Part shown: piece by piece, positions 11,866 to 22,873 of the stretch
How positions within the stretch are numbered: the stretch's first letter is position 1
Layout: every line of letters begins with the position of its first letter
Assembly: GCA_903909215.1 (NCBI GenBank)
Contig: CAIVUX010000028.1
Location: 60,699-124,698 of the forward strand
DNA from: an uncultured Ferrovum sp.
Lineage (GTDB): Bacteria > Pseudomonadota > Gammaproteobacteria > Burkholderiales > Ferrovaceae
Length of the DNA: 64,000 nucleotides
Direction: 5' to 3'
The notes under the pieces: model-generated
Database searches by the model: none
The model's input: only the letters and a program-made list of their open reading frames with translations
What the model was told of the DNA's origin: nothing
Program-made: the position numbers and the translations under genes

Positions 11866-12171
11866 TTAAACAGCAGCAGAACCGTCCGGCTTAGGAAAGT
11901 CCACTCGGTCACGCAATTCCTTGCCCGCTTTAAAATGCGGAACATACTTCTCAGGAACGCGAACCTTTTCACCGGTTTTGGGATTGCGGCCCAAGCGCGG
12001 TGGACGATGATTCAGTCCAAAACTACCAAAGCCACGAATTTCAATACGTTCGCCTGCCACAAGACTATGGCTCATGGCATCAAGAATAGTTTTGACGGCC
12101 AGCTCCGTATCTTTGGCAACCAGTTGCGTATAACGACCCGACAGCAGGCTAATCAGTTCAGACTTTGTCAT
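11866..12171 (-). CDS. ihfB: Integration host factor beta subunit
   Basis: IhfB pairs with IhfA to bend DNA in replication, recombination and transcription. The 101-residue protein has the HU/IHF fold, the motif [21 protein letters not shown] (42-62, the flank-binding arm with the intercalating Pro), and a short acidic/Ala tail. It lies 8 bp downstream of rpsA, the classic rpsA-ihfB order of beta- and gammaproteobacteria, and is probably cotranscribed with it. Confidence 0.95.
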   Translation of the reverse strand: MTKSELISLLSGRYTQLVAKDTELAVKTILDAMSHSLVAGERIEIRGFGSFGLNHRPPRLGRNPKTGEKVRVPEKYVPHFKAGKELRDRVDFPKPDGSAAV

Positions 12172-12179
12172 GTGACACC

Positions 12180-13895
12180 TTAGTTATCGGAAGACTGGCC
12201 ACTCAACTTGGCTTTCAGCAACGCGCCTAAGCTGGTGGTACCGGCATTGGTGGGGCTTTCTGCGGCCACACGTTGCATGGCAGATGATTCATCCACGGCA
12301 TCTTTTGCCTTGATAGATAAATTGATGCCACGATTTTTGCGGTCCACATTCAAGATCACCGCTTCTACAGCGTCGCCTTCATTGAGGTGTGAGCGAATAT
12401 CTTCCACCCGATCACGGGACACTTCGGAGGCGCGCAAGTAACCTTCAATATCATCCCCTAGGTCGATGATAGCGCCCTTGGCGTCAATGGACTTCACCAC
12501 ACCCTTCACCAAAGCGCCCTTATCGTTAGCGGCCGTGAAATTGGTGAATGGATCGCCTGAGAGTTGCTTGATGCCTAAGGAAATACGCTCGCGCTCCACG
12601 TCAATAGACAATACCAGTGCCTCCACTTCATCGCCCTTCTTGTAGTTGTGCACCGCTTCTTCGCCAGTTTGATTCCAAGACAAATCAGACAGATGCACCA
12701 GACCATCAATTCCACCCGGCAGACCAATGAACACACCAAAGTCAGTAATGGATTTAATTTGACCCGATACGCGATCGTTCTTGTTGTTGGCCAATGAGAA
12801 TTCTTCCCATGGGTTGGCACGGCATTGCTTCATGCCCAAAGAAATGCGACGACGTTCTTCATCAATTTCTAAGATCATCACTTCTACTTCATCGCCCAAT
12901 TGCACGACTTTAGAAGGGTGAACGTTCTTGTTGGTCCAATCCATTTCGGATACATGCACCAGGCCTTCAATGCCTTGCTCAATTTCCACAAACGCGCCGT
13001 AGTCGGTGAGGTTGGTCACCTTGCCAAACAAGCGGGTACGCTCGGGGTAGCGACGGGCCAGACCCACCCATGGGTCTTCACCCAATTGCTTGAGACCCAA
13101 GGACACACGGTTTTTTTCTTGATCAAATTTAAGAATCTTGGCTTCCACTTCGTCGCCCACATTAAGCACTTCTGAAGGATGCTTAACTCGGCGCCATGCC
13201 AGATCCGTAATGTGCAACAAGCCATCAATGCCGCCCAAATCCACAAATGCGCCGTAGTCGGTGATGTTCTTCACGATACCCTTCACCACTGCACCCTCTT
13301 TGAGGTTATCTAACAAGCTTTGACGATCGGCCCCTTGGCTGGCTTCCATCACCGCGCGGCGCGACACCACCACGTTGTTGCGTTTGCGATCCAGCTTAAT
13401 AACCTTAAATTCCATTTCCTTGCCTTCAAAGGGTGTGGTGTCCTTAACAGGACGCACATCCACCAATGAACCGGGCAGGAAAGCACGAATACCATTCACC
13501 ATGACGGTAAGTCCGCCCTTCACCTTGCCGCTGACGACGCCTTGCACCAATAAGCCTTTGGCTAGCGCGTCATCCAGATCAAGCCATGCCGCTAAGCGTT
13601 TGGCTTTTTCACGAGACAACTTGGTAGAACCATAACCGTCCTCGAGGGCATCAATCGCCACTTTAACGAAGTCGCCTACTTTGACTTCAAGCTCGCCACG
13701 GTCATTCTTAAATTCTTCGATATCGATCAGGCTCTCAGATTTGAGACCTGCGTTCACCAAAACCATGCCGCCTTCAATGCTGACGACCTCTGCGGTGATC
13801 ACTTCACCGGAGCGCATCTCTTGGTGCGTCAAGCTTTCTTCAAAAAGACTGGCAAAACTTTCTGGATTTTCTGCGACCATCTGTGCTGTATTCAT
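12180..13895 (-). CDS. rpsA: 30S ribosomal protein S1
   Basis: S1 binds mRNA on the 30S subunit and helps initiation on structured leaders. The 571-residue protein carries six S1 RNA-binding repeats; repeats 3-6 show the consensus GxVxxITDFGxFxxLxxGIxGLVHxS, and the first two are more divergent, as in other S1 proteins. The start ([14 protein letters not shown]) has a GAAGG-type ribosome site. The 142-bp upstream gap to cmk holds no gene; in E. coli the equivalent leader mediates autoregulation, which is possible but not demonstrable here. Confidence 0.97.
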   Translation of the reverse strand: MNTAQMVAENPESFASLFEESLTHQEMRSGEVITAEVVSIEGGMVLVNAGLKSESLIDIEEFKNDRGELEVKVGDFVKVAIDALEDGYGSTKLSREKAKRLAAWLDLDDALAKGLLVQGVVSGKVKGGLTVMVNGIRAFLPGSLVDVRPVKDTTPFEGKEMEFKVIKLDRKRNNVVVSRRAVMEASQGADRQSLLDNLKEGAVVKGIVKNITDYGAFVDLGGIDGLLHITDLAWRRVKHPSEVLNVGDEVEAKILKFDQEKNRVSLGLKQLGEDPWVGLARRYPERTRLFGKVTNLTDYGAFVEIEQGIEGLVHVSEMDWTNKNVHPSKVVQLGDEVEVMILEIDEERRRISLGMKQCRANPWEEFSLANNKNDRVSGQIKSITDFGVFIGLPGGIDGLVHLSDLSWNQTGEEAVHNYKKGDEVEALVLSIDVERERISLGIKQLSGDPFTNFTAANDKGALVKGVVKSIDAKGAIIDLGDDIEGYLRASEVSRDRVEDIRSHLNEGDAVEAVILNVDRKNRGINLSIKAKDAVDESSAMQRVAAESPTNAGTTSLGALLKAKLSGQSSDN

Positions 13896-14037
13896 ATTAA
13901 CCTTCGTTTGTTCGCCCGCCGCGACTCGGGGTCAGTTAGAGGTGGAGCCTATCCGGTACCTTTGCAAAAACCTCGAGATTCGCGCTCAAGATTTCTAAGT
14001 ACCCGCACGCCAAAAGCGTTTCCGGTTCCGTTTCAAA

Positions 14038-14703
14038 TTAAGACGATGATACTAAGGCGCTCTTGGCCCATTCCAACACCTGATCCACCGCTTGGTTAAT
14101 GGTGAGTTGCGTGGTATCGAGCAGTTGAGCTCCCATTCCTTTCTGCAGCGGCGCCACAGCGCGGGTTTGATCGCGCAGATCACGCTCTGCAATGTCTCGC
14201 AAAAGGTCAGACATATTAGCAGGGTTTCCCTTATCCTTCAACTGGTTATATCGCCGCAGCGCCCTGGCTTCTACGCTGGCGGTTAGAAATACTTTTAATA
14301 TGGCATCAGGGAACACCACAGTGGCCATATCCCGACCATCCGCCACCAAGCCAGGCGCCCGGCGCCAGCCCCGTTGACGCGCCAACAATGCGGCACGCAC
14401 GGCGGGAACGGCTGCCACGCGAGAGGCTCTATTACCGCAGAGTTCAGATCGAATATCTTCTGTAACATTCTGATCTGACAATAATATTTCACCATTCTCA
14501 AATCGAATCTGCAAGTTACCCGCCAGCGCTGTGAGGGCCTTGGCATCATCCAAAGGGATGTCGGCCCTAAAAGCAGCCAAGGCTGTTAGCCGGTATAAGG
14601 ACCCGCTGTCTAGGTAGTAAAAACCCAAGGCATCGGCCACCCGTTGCGCCACAGTGCCTTTGCCCGATGCGGAGGGGCCATCAATGGCAATGACCGGAAT
14701 CAT
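14038..14703 (-). CDS. cmk: Cytidylate kinase
   Basis: It phosphorylates CMP/dCMP using ATP. The 221-residue protein has a P-loop GPSASGKGT (9-17) and the CMP-specific features [13 protein letters not shown] and ALRRYNQL. Its start overlaps the aroA stop by 4 bp (ATGA), a strong coupling signal. The aroA-cmk-rpsA order is widely conserved in proteobacteria. Confidence 0.95.
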   Translation of the reverse strand: MIPVIAIDGPSASGKGTVAQRVADALGFYYLDSGSLYRLTALAAFRADIPLDDAKALTALAGNLQIRFENGEILLSDQNVTEDIRSELCGNRASRVAAVPAVRAALLARQRGWRRAPGLVADGRDMATVVFPDAILKVFLTASVEARALRRYNQLKDKGNPANMSDLLRDIAERDLRDQTRAVAPLQKGMGAQLLDTTQLTINQAVDQVLEWAKSALVSSS

Positions 14704-16007
14704 GAGGCAGAAATTCGAAGGCCCGCCTGGCGCGCCAAATCATCAAACCCTGGAAATGAGGTGGCCACATTGGCGCAATCCAGAATGGTGATGGGGCCTG
14801 TGGCACAGAGGGCGGCCATAGCAAAACTCATGGCAATGCGGTGATCCCCATGGCTATTAATAGTGCCGCCACCGTAAGCGCGCGCTCCCTCAATGATCAT
14901 GCCATCGGCTGTGGGAGTGGCCCTCACACCCAACAGGCTCAGACCATCAGCCATCACCTGGATGCGATCACTTTCCTTGACACGCAATTCCGCAGCACCG
15001 CTTACCCGGGTCTGACCCCGAGCGTTGGCAGCGGCCACAAACAACACTGGAAATTCATCAATAGCCAAGGCGACCAATTCTTCTGGTACCGCAATCCCGT
15101 GCAACGGGGCGTAGCGTACGTGAATATCAGCCACCGGTTCGCCACCGGCCAAGCGTGCATTTTGTAAGGTAATGTCCGCGCCCATTAATGTCAGAATATG
15201 AATAATACCGGTGCGCGTGGGGTTAACTCCCACCGCCGTTAACGTGATGTCAGACCCCGGGCAGATACTGGCCCCCACCATAAAGAAAGCAGCGGAGGAA
15301 ATGTCCGCGGGAACTTCGATGGCGGTTCCTGTTAAACGCCCTTCCCCAGTGACTGTGGCCGTAGCCCCTGCACGATGCACGGGGTAACCAAAGGCTGCGA
15401 GCATGCGTTCGGTGTGATCGCGCGTGGGTTCTGGTTCGGTAACAGCAGTTTTGCCCATTGCGTACAGGCCTGCCAACAGTACGGCGGATTTTACCTGCGC
15501 GCTGGCCACCGGTAAGGTGTAATCAATACCCTGCAATGATTGGGTTGCTCCAATGTGTAAGGGGGGTAAACCACCCTCTTGTGCGTGAATCTGCGCACCC
15601 ATAGCAGCGAGCGGTTGGGTGACGCGCGCCATGGGGCGGCGGCGCAAACTGTCATCTCCCGTAAGAGTAACGGCAAAGTTTTGCCCCGCCAGCAAGCCTG
15701 AGAGTAAGCGCATGGTGGTGCCGGAATTGCCGCAATCTATATTTTTTTGCGGGGCTTTGAGGCCATGTTTGCCCACGCCATGTATGGTGACGCGCCCTTG
15801 ATCGGGGCCCTCCATTACAACGCCCATAGAGCGGAAAGCGTTCATGGTGGCTAAGGCGTCCTCACCTTCTAGAAAACCCGTCACCTGTGTAACGCCATCG
15901 GCAATAGCGCCCAACATTATAGAGCGGTGGGAAATGGATTTATCGCCAGGCACGCGCAGCGTCCCTGTAAGCGGGCCGCCCGGTAGGGCATGAAAAGTAT
16001 GCGTCAT
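14700..16007 (-). CDS. aroA: 3-phosphoshikimate 1-carboxyvinyltransferase (EPSP synthase)
   Basis: AroA joins shikimate 3-phosphate and phosphoenolpyruvate in the chorismate pathway. I chose the ATG at 16007 (435 residues; E. coli has 427), three bases past the tyrA stop. The upstream ATG at 16037 would add ten non-conserved residues and overlap tyrA; neither start has a strong ribosome site. Motifs seen are [10 protein letters not shown] (20-29) binding substrate, [12 protein letters not shown], and [10 protein letters not shown] near the C-terminal third. The site sequence GNSGTTMR resembles the glyphosate-sensitive class. Confidence 0.94.
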   Translation of the reverse strand: MTHTFHALPGGPLTGTLRVPGDKSISHRSIMLGAIADGVTQVTGFLEGEDALATMNAFRSMGVVMEGPDQGRVTIHGVGKHGLKAPQKNIDCGNSGTTMRLLSGLLAGQNFAVTLTGDDSLRRRPMARVTQPLAAMGAQIHAQEGGLPPLHIGATQSLQGIDYTLPVASAQVKSAVLLAGLYAMGKTAVTEPEPTRDHTERMLAAFGYPVHRAGATATVTGEGRLTGTAIEVPADISSAAFFMVGASICPGSDITLTAVGVNPTRTGIIHILTLMGADITLQNARLAGGEPVADIHVRYAPLHGIAVPEELVALAIDEFPVLFVAAANARGQTRVSGAAELRVKESDRIQVMADGLSLLGVRATPTADGMIIEGARAYGGGTINSHGDHRIAMSFAMAALCATGPITILDCANVATSFPGFDDLARQAGLRISAS

Positions 16008-16009
16008 GT

Positions 16010-16903
16010 TTAGTCTAGAGTGTTGTTGTCGGTCCAATCTCGGCGTGCTTCGCGAGCCACCCGAAAAAAATCTTCTAGTTGCGGCCCGTCTTGTTGGGAG
16101 ATCAATTGACTGAGGCGATCTAAGTGCTCACGATAACGGGCCAACTCTTGCAGCAACACATCACGATTGGCTAAGCTGATGTCGCGCCACATATCAGGGT
16201 TACTGGCGGCAATGCGGGTAAAATCCCGAAAACCACTGGCGGCAAAATGAAAATAGGTTTCGGCATCTGTACGCGTGGCAATGTCGTACACCAAAGCAAA
16301 ACTCAGCAAATGCGGCAAATGGCTCACCACGCCAAAAATGGCATCGTGACGCGCCACCGACATTTCCTCAACCTTGGCGCCGCAGGCTTCCCAACATTTG
16401 CGAATAATATCCCGTGGCAATTCGTGCCCAACATCCGTGGGCGTAATAACCACAGAGCAGCCTTTAAATAAGTCAACGCGTGCGGCACGCACTCCATTAT
16501 GCTCGGCCCCGGCGATGGGGTGCGCGGGAACAAAGCGCTCAAAAGCGGAACCCAACAAGGCCTTTGCACACTTCACCACGGAGCCCTTGGTGCTGCCCAC
16601 ATCGGTAATAATTGCGCTGGGACTGAGTGCGGGAACAATGCTGGCCAACACCGTTTCAAACTGGCCCACGGGTACGGCAATCATCACCATATCTGCTTCG
16701 CGCACAGCGCTTGCGGCATCATGCACCGCACTGTCAATAACGCCCATGTGGCGCGCGGCCAGCAAATTGACTTCATCACGGTCATACCCCACGATGTGCA
16801 CATCGCGCGCGGCCGCGCGCAGCGCCATGGCGAATGATCCGCCAATAAGCCCTACGCCCAATACAGCAAGGCGGCGCGGATGTTTTTGAAAGGGGTCTAG
16901 CAT
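16010..16903 (-). CDS. tyrA: Prephenate dehydrogenase (TyrA)
   Basis: It oxidatively decarboxylates prephenate, or arogenate, on the way to tyrosine. The 297-residue protein has an NAD(P)-binding GVGLIGGSF motif (16-24), a VTDVGSTKG segment, the prephenate-site HPIAGAEHNG, and an all-helical C-terminal domain. It has no fused chorismate mutase or ACT domain. It lies 4 bp after hisC and abuts aroA. Substrate choice between prephenate and arogenate cannot be read from the sequence. Confidence 0.93.
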   Translation of the reverse strand: MLDPFQKHPRRLAVLGVGLIGGSFAMALRAAARDVHIVGYDRDEVNLLAARHMGVIDSAVHDAASAVREADMVMIAVPVGQFETVLASIVPALSPSAIITDVGSTKGSVVKCAKALLGSAFERFVPAHPIAGAEHNGVRAARVDLFKGCSVVITPTDVGHELPRDIIRKCWEACGAKVEEMSVARHDAIFGVVSHLPHLLSFALVYDIATRTDAETYFHFAASGFRDFTRIAASNPDMWRDISLANRDVLLQELARYREHLDRLSQLISQQDGPQLEDFFRVAREARRDWTDNNTLD

Positions 16904-16907
16904 GGGG

Positions 16908-18011
16908 TTAGGCGCCAGCGCCCAAGCAAAGCGGCAAAGCGTTTAAGAAGGCAGCGTTCTCCGCTTTTAAGCCTACCGAAACACGCAGGTATTGCGGCAT
17001 TTGATAAGAAGCCACGGGGCGCACAATAACGCCGCGTTTGAGCAAGGCTTGATAAACCTGCAGTCCATTGCCCACTTTTATACAAACAAAATTGCCGAAT
17101 GAAGGGATGTGCTTCAAACCCAAGGCCTTCACGCCCTGTACCAGTTGCATCATTCCGGCATCATTGAGCGCCAAGGTTTCTTGCAAAAACACACTATCAT
17201 CCAAGGCAGCATTGGCAGCGGTTAGGGCCAAGGCATTCACATTAAAGGGTTGGCGCACACGGTTCATGAGGCCCACGATATCGGCACGCGCCACACCAAA
17301 GCCCACACGCAACCCGGCTAAGCCATAGGCTTTTGAGAAGGTGCGGCACACCAACAGGTTGGGGATTTCGGACAGCCATTGAATGGCGTTGTAGCGCTGT
17401 GCCGGCGGTAGAAATTCTGTGTAGGCTTCATCTAACACCACCAACACCTCTTGTGGCACACGACGCAGTGCGGCGTGTAATGCAGCCCCATCAACAAACG
17501 TTCCGGTGGGGTTATTGGGGTTGGCAATAAACATCACACGCGTATCCGGGCGAATGGCCGCCACCATGGCGTCCAGATCATGGCCAAATTCGTGGGCCGG
17601 TACTTCTATGCCCGTGGCTCCCACGGCTTGCGTCACCAAGGGGTAGACCGCAAAGGAGTGCTTTGAGAACACAGCGGAGCAACCATTGCCTAAAAAGGTG
17701 CGGGCCACGAACTCCAGAATATCGTTGGAGCCATTACCCAATATGATTTGCTCTTGTTTTACGTGATGCCGTGCAGCCAGATTGGTCTTGAGCTCAAATC
17801 CGTTGCCATCGGGATAGCGCGCAAGCTCGGACATGACCTTTTCAATAGCCACCACAGCCATCGGACTGGGGCCCAAGGGGTTTTCATTGGAGGCCAACTT
17901 AATAATGTGGGTCAACCCCAATTCGCGCTCTAAATCGGCAATGGGTTTACCCGGCTGATAGGGTGAAATACTGCGGATATATTCCGGCGTTAAGTCACAC
18001 AGATCTCTCAT
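16908..18011 (-). CDS. hisC: Histidinol-phosphate/aromatic aminotransferase (HisC family)
   Basis: A 367-residue class I PLP aminotransferase of the HisC branch. Visible motifs are SNENPLGPS, NPNNPTGTF (binding the PLP ring Asn), and FSKAYGLAGLRVGFG with the Schiff-base Lys near residue 226. HisC transaminates imidazole-acetol phosphate, but this copy lies between pheA and tyrA rather than in a his operon. A role as aromatic aminotransferase for phenylpyruvate/hydroxyphenylpyruvate is therefore likely, possibly alongside histidine synthesis. It overlaps pheA by 4 bp. Confidence 0.9.
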   Translation of the reverse strand: MRDLCDLTPEYIRSISPYQPGKPIADLERELGLTHIIKLASNENPLGPSPMAVVAIEKVMSELARYPDGNGFELKTNLAARHHVKQEQIILGNGSNDILEFVARTFLGNGCSAVFSKHSFAVYPLVTQAVGATGIEVPAHEFGHDLDAMVAAIRPDTRVMFIANPNNPTGTFVDGAALHAALRRVPQEVLVVLDEAYTEFLPPAQRYNAIQWLSEIPNLLVCRTFSKAYGLAGLRVGFGVARADIVGLMNRVRQPFNVNALALTAANAALDDSVFLQETLALNDAGMMQLVQGVKALGLKHIPSFGNFVCIKVGNGLQVYQALLKRGVIVRPVASYQMPQYLRVSVGLKAENAAFLNALPLCLGAGA

Positions 18012-19093
18012 AGGGGCGATTGTGGGTATGAACCCAACACTTTACAGAACAAGGCTTTTTCTCCAATCTCTTTGAGGGCACGCGCCACCGCAGGATCCGT
18101 TTGATGCCCTTCAATATCCACAAAAAAAACGTACTCCCACAAGGCGGTGCGCGAAGGACGCGACTCTAGGCGCGTCATACTGACACCATGTGTGGCCAAG
18201 GGGGCCAGTAACTCATGCACGGCACCGGGCCGATTGCGTGCGGCCAACACCAAAGATGTTTTATCCTGACCCGACGGGCCGGCGGATTGCGGACCCAATA
18301 CCAAAAAACGCGTGGTGTTGGTGGTTTCGTCTTCAATGTTGCCAAATAAAGCGGTTAGACCGTGACGCTCGCCAGCCAATTCACCGGCAATGGCGGCGGC
18401 ACCGGGGGTTTCGGCGGCCAAGCGGGCCGCTTCGGCGTTGCTGCTCACCGACAAGCGCTGCGCATGGGGCAAATGTTGGTTTAACCACAACTGGCATTGC
18501 CCCAGCGATTGCGCATGCGAATAGACTTGTTTAATGGCGCTTAGGTCTTTAATGCCTGGCGCCACCAGTAACTGATGATGAATACGCAATTGCACTTCAC
18601 TGCACACTTGCAATGGGGACTCTACCAATAAATCAAGGGAGCGCCCCACAGCCCCTTCGCTGGAGTTTTCTACCGGCACCACGGCAAATTCAGCCTTACC
18701 GGTTTCGGCCGCGCGCACCACGTCGTCTAAGGTGGAGCAACTTAATGTTTTGGCTGCATGGCCAAATTGCTTCACCACAGCGGCTTCGGAATAAGTACCC
18801 GCAGGGCCTAAATAGGCCACACTAACTGGCCGCTCTAGGGCCAGGCAAGCAGACATGATTTCACGGAACAAGAAGGTGATGGATTCGTTGGATAAGGGGC
18901 CTTCGCTGGCCTCCTTCACTTGGCGCAGGACTTGCGCCTCACGTTCCGGACGATACAGCACACCGGTTTTGAGTTTGCCAATTTCACCCGCAGCACTGGC
19001 GCGCGCGTTCAGCAGACGAAGAATTTCTTGATCAATGTGATCAATCTTTTCTCGCAAAGATTCTAGCAGGGCATCCGGTTTGGAATTAGCCAT
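18008..19093 (-). CDS. pheA: Bifunctional chorismate mutase/prephenate dehydratase (P-protein)
   Basis: It converts chorismate to prephenate and then to phenylpyruvate. The 361 residues comprise an AroQ-type chorismate mutase (about 8-90), a prephenate dehydratase domain (about 95-270, VAYLGPAGTYSEAA at its start and ENTTRFLVLG-like NTTRFLVLG near its end), and a C-terminal ACT domain with the ESRPSR motif that binds phenylalanine for feedback control. It overlaps serC by 8 bp and hisC by 4 bp, so the serC-pheA-hisC-tyrA-aroA genes form one packed unit. Confidence 0.95.
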   Translation of the reverse strand: MANSKPDALLESLREKIDHIDQEILRLLNARASAAGEIGKLKTGVLYRPEREAQVLRQVKEASEGPLSNESITFLFREIMSACLALERPVSVAYLGPAGTYSEAAVVKQFGHAAKTLSCSTLDDVVRAAETGKAEFAVVPVENSSEGAVGRSLDLLVESPLQVCSEVQLRIHHQLLVAPGIKDLSAIKQVYSHAQSLGQCQLWLNQHLPHAQRLSVSSNAEAARLAAETPGAAAIAGELAGERHGLTALFGNIEDETTNTTRFLVLGPQSAGPSGQDKTSLVLAARNRPGAVHELLAPLATHGVSMTRLESRPSRTALWEYVFFVDIEGHQTDPAVARALKEIGEKALFCKVLGSYPQSPL

Positions 19094-20165
19094 AACGTCG
19101 CTCGAAGTCTGCCATAAAAGTGACTAATGCCTCAACACCTGCCAGGGGCATTGCATTGTAAATAGAGGCGCGCATACCGCCCACCACAGCATGACCGCGC
19201 AATTGCTTCAACCCTTGCGCGGAAGACTCCTTAAGAAAGGCGTCTTCCAAAGAGGGTTCGCGCAAGAAAAAAGGCACATTCATGTGCGAGCGATCGGAAT
19301 GCTTAACCGGGTTACGGTAAAAACCGCTCTTATCCAGAAAATCATACAGCAGTCCGGACTTTTGGGTATTGGCCTTTGCCATAGCGCTTAATCCACCATG
19401 GCGCTTAATCCATTGAAACACCAAACCCGCTACCCAAATGGTAAAGGTGGGAGGCGTATTGAGCATGGAGTGCGCATGCACTTGGTCGTGGTAATTCATC
19501 AAAAACGGTGTGCGTGCAGCAGCCGGTTTAAGCAAATCATCGCGAATAATAACTATGCTCAGCCCTGCGGGGCCGATATTCTTTTGCGCGCCCGCGTAAA
19601 TCATGCCAAAGGGCGTGATATCCATGGGGCGCGAAAGAAAATGCGAGGACATATCCACCACCAAAGGCACCTTGCCCACATCGGGCGTCCAAAAAAACTC
19701 TAGTCCATGAATGGTTTCATTGGAACAATAATGCACATAAGCCGCTTTGGGGTTAAGGCGCCATTCCGATTGATCGGGTATTGCTGTAAATTGGTCAATA
19801 CGGTTGGAGGCTGCAATATTGACATTGCAATAACGACGCCCTTCTTCAATGGCACGATAGGACCAATAACCGGATTCAATGTAGTCGGCGTTGGTGTTGC
19901 CTTGTAAAAGGTTTAGGGGAATCATGTCCCAATGGGCGCTTGCCCCTTCTTGGCAGAACAGAACGCGGTAATGGTCGGGCAGACTAAGTAGTTCGCGCAG
20001 ATCTAGTTCAGCTTCGGACAGAATGCCGGCAAATTCAGGGCTGCGATGACTTAATTCCATCACAGACATGCCCGTGCCACGCCAATTGGGCAGCTCTTCT
20101 TGAACCTGTGTAATAACTTCTAGAGGGAGGGTTGCTGGCCCCGCCGAAAAATTAAATGCACGCAT
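19086..20165 (-). CDS. serC: Phosphoserine aminotransferase
   Basis: SerC makes phosphoserine from 3-phosphohydroxypyruvate for serine synthesis and also acts in pyridoxine synthesis. The ATG at 20165 gives MRAFNFSAGPATLP, the conserved family start, and 359 residues (E. coli 362). Its ribosome site GAGGT lies within the last codons of gyrA, 5 bp upstream. The longer frame from 20243 would overlap gyrA and adds 26 non-conserved residues. The PLP lysine is near 193 in YAGAQKNIGPAG. Confidence 0.95.
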   Translation of the reverse strand: MRAFNFSAGPATLPLEVITQVQEELPNWRGTGMSVMELSHRSPEFAGILSEAELDLRELLSLPDHYRVLFCQEGASAHWDMIPLNLLQGNTNADYIESGYWSYRAIEEGRRYCNVNIAASNRIDQFTAIPDQSEWRLNPKAAYVHYCSNETIHGLEFFWTPDVGKVPLVVDMSSHFLSRPMDITPFGMIYAGAQKNIGPAGLSIVIIRDDLLKPAAARTPFLMNYHDQVHAHSMLNTPPTFTIWVAGLVFQWIKRHGGLSAMAKANTQKSGLLYDFLDKSGFYRNPVKHSDRSHMNVPFFLREPSLEDAFLKESSAQGLKQLRGHAVVGGMRASIYNAMPLAGVEALVTFMADFERRYG

Positions 20166-20169
20166 GGGG

Positions 20170-22770
20170 TCAGACCTCGGCATCCGCTGGTTGCGCGTCA
20201 TCCCCACTGGGTAATTCCGCTTCAACACTGTCGGACTCATCAATACGACTTAAAGAGACTAATTTTTCGCCGTCATCCAAAGCGATTAAAGTAACCCCTT
20301 GGGTGGCTCGACTCATTTCACGAATTTCTTGCACACGGGTGCGAATTAACACACCCCCAGAGGTGATCAGCATCAACTCATCATCAGGGTTGACCAGTGC
20401 CGCACTCACCACGGCACCATTGCGCTCTGAGGTTTGAATGGCGATCATGCCCTGCCCGCCACGACCATGGCGGGTGTATTCGCTCATGGGGGTGCGCTTG
20501 CCAAAACCATTTTGAGTGGCGGTCAGCACCGATTGCGATTCATTTTCTGCCACCAACATGGCAATCACGTGCTGACCATCATTTAAGCGCATACCACGCA
20601 CGCCGCGCGCGGTGCGCCCCATGGGACGCACATCCTCTTCAGCAAAACGGACTGCTTTGCCTTCGTCTGAGAACAGCATCACATCATGTTGGCCATCGGT
20701 AATGGCGACACCCACTAAGTAATCTTCCGGATCCAGATCCACAGCAATAATGCCAGCAGTGCGTGGGCGAGAGAAATCAGTAAGCGGTGTTTTCTTAACC
20801 GTGCCCAAGGCGGTGGCCATAAACACGAAATGCTGATCATCAAACTCCTTAACCGGCAGGATGGCGTTAATTTTTTCGCCCTCCTCCAATTTCAGCAAAT
20901 TAATAATGGGTTTGCCGCGACTGGCGCGACTGCCCACCGGTACGTTAAACACGCGCAGCCAATACACGCGCCCAAGACTTGAAAAGCACAGAATATGGTC
21001 ATGGGTGTTGGCCACAAATAGGCGGTCAATAAAGTCGTCTTCTTTGGTGCCCGTTGCTTGCTTGCCTCGTCCACCGCGTTTTTGTGCGCGATAATCGCCC
21101 ACCGGTTGCGACTTGATATAGCCACTGTGCGAGAGGGTAACCACCACTTCTTCTGGTGTAATCAAATCCTCAAGGTCAATGTCTTCTGTGTTGACAATAA
21201 TTTCACTGCGTCGTGCATCGCCAAAGCTTTCTTTGATGGCGGCCAGCTCTTCGCTGATAATAACGGTAATGCGTTGCGGATTAGCCAAAATATCCAACAA
21301 ATCGGCAATGCGCAGCATGATATCGCGGTATTCATCGCGGATCTTTTCTTGTTCAAGGCCGGTTAGGCGTTGCAATTGCATTTCAAGAATAGCTACAGCC
21401 TGCGCTTCAGATAAACGATATCCTTCTGGCTGTAAACCAAATTCAGCGGGCAGGCCAATGGGACGTGAAGCGTTCTGAGCGGCGCGAGAGAGCATCTCTT
21501 CCACCAATTGCGAGTGCCAAACGTTGGTCATTAGGGCGTCGCGCGCCACCTGACGATTGGCAGAGGCCTTAATGAGGGCAATGATTTCATCCACATTAGA
21601 AAGCGCCGCAGCCAGTCCTTCTAAGGTGTGAGCGCGTTCGCGCGCCTTGGCCAACTCAAACACTGTGCGACGCGTAATGACTTCACGGCGATGACGCAAG
21701 AATGCTTCGAGGAACTGTTTGAGGTTCAGTAAGCGCGGTTGGTTATCCACCAGCGCCACCATGTTCATGCCGAAGGAATCTTGCAGCTGGGTAAGCTTGT
21801 AGAGGTTGTTCAAGACCACTTCGGGCATTTCGCTGCGCTTTAACTCAATCACCATGCGCATGCCGGATTTATCTGATTCATCACGCAGATCTGAAATGCC
21901 TTCAATGCGTTTTTCACGCACCAGTTCAGCAATCTTGATAATCAAATTGGCTTTATTCACCTGGTAGGGCAGCTCATCTACAATAATGGCTTGGCGACCA
22001 CCTACCTTGTCAATATCTTCCACATGGGTGCGTGCGCGCATCAAGACGCGGCCGCGACCGGTTAAATAACCCTGTCGCACAGAGGCGGTGCCGTAAATAA
22101 TGCCGTGCGTGGGGAAATCCGGTGCCGGTACGATGGCGATTAAATCATCAATAGAAATGTCGGGGTTGGCGAGCACAGCCAGGCAGGCATCCACCACCTC
22201 ATTGAGGTTATGGGGTGGAATGTTGGTGGCCATCCCCACGGCGATACCAGAGGAGCCATTCACCAACAGATTGGGAAACTTGGCCGGCAGGATGAGCGGT
22301 TCTTTTTCAGAGCCGTCGTAATTGGGGCCAAAGTTAACCGTATCGCGATCGATATCAGCCAACAACTCATGGGTGATGCGCGACATGCGGATTTCGGTGT
22401 AGCGCATGGCTGCTGGGTTATCGCCGTCTACAGAACCGAAGTTACCTTGCCCGTCCACTAGGGGATAGCGCAAGGAAAAATTTTGCGCCATGCGCACAAT
22501 GGCGTCATACACCGCTGTATCGCCGTGAGGATGGTACTTACCGATCACATCCCCCACGATACGAGCCGATTTTTTATAGGGCTTGTTGTAATCGTTGGAG
22601 AGTTCGTGCATGGCAAACAACACGCGCCGATGCACCGGTTTTAGTCCATCCCGAACATCGGGCAGAGCCCGTCCCACAATGACGCTCATGGCGTATTCCA
22701 GATAGGAACGACGCATTTCATCTTCGAGGCTGACGGGGAGTGTTTCCTTGGCAAATGGGATCATAGGCAA
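20170..22770 (-). CDS. gyrA: DNA gyrase subunit A
   Basis: GyrA is the breakage-reunion subunit of the A2B2 gyrase that introduces negative supercoils. Its 866 residues include the catalytic Tyr124 in [11 protein letters not shown] and a C-terminal beta-pinwheel with the GyrA box QKRGGRGK near residue 562, which separates gyrase from topoisomerase IV. In the quinolone region, [10 protein letters not shown] carries Thr85 and Asp89 (E. coli Ser83 and Asp87). The tail is acidic. It heads the minus-strand run gyrA-serC-pheA-hisC-tyrA-aroA and is divergent from ompA. Confidence 0.97.
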   Translation of the reverse strand: MPMIPFAKETLPVSLEDEMRRSYLEYAMSVIVGRALPDVRDGLKPVHRRVLFAMHELSNDYNKPYKKSARIVGDVIGKYHPHGDTAVYDAIVRMAQNFSLRYPLVDGQGNFGSVDGDNPAAMRYTEIRMSRITHELLADIDRDTVNFGPNYDGSEKEPLILPAKFPNLLVNGSSGIAVGMATNIPPHNLNEVVDACLAVLANPDISIDDLIAIVPAPDFPTHGIIYGTASVRQGYLTGRGRVLMRARTHVEDIDKVGGRQAIIVDELPYQVNKANLIIKIAELVREKRIEGISDLRDESDKSGMRMVIELKRSEMPEVVLNNLYKLTQLQDSFGMNMVALVDNQPRLLNLKQFLEAFLRHRREVITRRTVFELAKARERAHTLEGLAAALSNVDEIIALIKASANRQVARDALMTNVWHSQLVEEMLSRAAQNASRPIGLPAEFGLQPEGYRLSEAQAVAILEMQLQRLTGLEQEKIRDEYRDIMLRIADLLDILANPQRITVIISEELAAIKESFGDARRSEIIVNTEDIDLEDLITPEEVVVTLSHSGYIKSQPVGDYRAQKRGGRGKQATGTKEDDFIDRLFVANTHDHILCFSSLGRVYWLRVFNVPVGSRASRGKPIINLLKLEEGEKINAILPVKEFDDQHFVFMATALGTVKKTPLTDFSRPRTAGIIAVDLDPEDYLVGVAITDGQHDVMLFSDEGKAVRFAEEDVRPMGRTARGVRGMRLNDGQHVIAMLVAENESQSVLTATQNGFGKRTPMSEYTRHGRGGQGMIAIQTSERNGAVVSAALVNPDDELMLITSGGVLIRTRVQEIREMSRATQGVTLIALDDGEKLVSLSRIDESDSVEAELPSGDDAQPADAEV

Positions 22771-22798
22771 TATTATTTAACGCTGCGGTTTATGTTGT

Positions 22799-22827
22799 TT
22801 TATAACAGGCTAATTTTAACATATAAT
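22799..22827 (+). promoter_or_regulatory. Probable promoter of ompA
   Basis: A perfect -10 TATAAT (22822-22827) has a weak -35 TTTATA (22799-22804) at 17 bp. The implied start near 22834 leaves a leader of about 40 nt with an AGGA ribosome site before the ompA ATG. Confidence 0.5.
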
Positions 22828-22873
22828 GAACCTTGGGTATTGTCTTAAACATTGAAATTTATAGGAAAAAATC

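Noticed and set aside
15007..15018. GGGTCTGACCCC-like sequence inside aroA
   Set aside because: It falls at a position of normal AroA length and spacing; no extra residues are present.
20166..20243. Upstream start for serC
   Set aside because: It lies within gyrA and adds non-conserved residues; the family start has its own ribosome site at the gyrA end.
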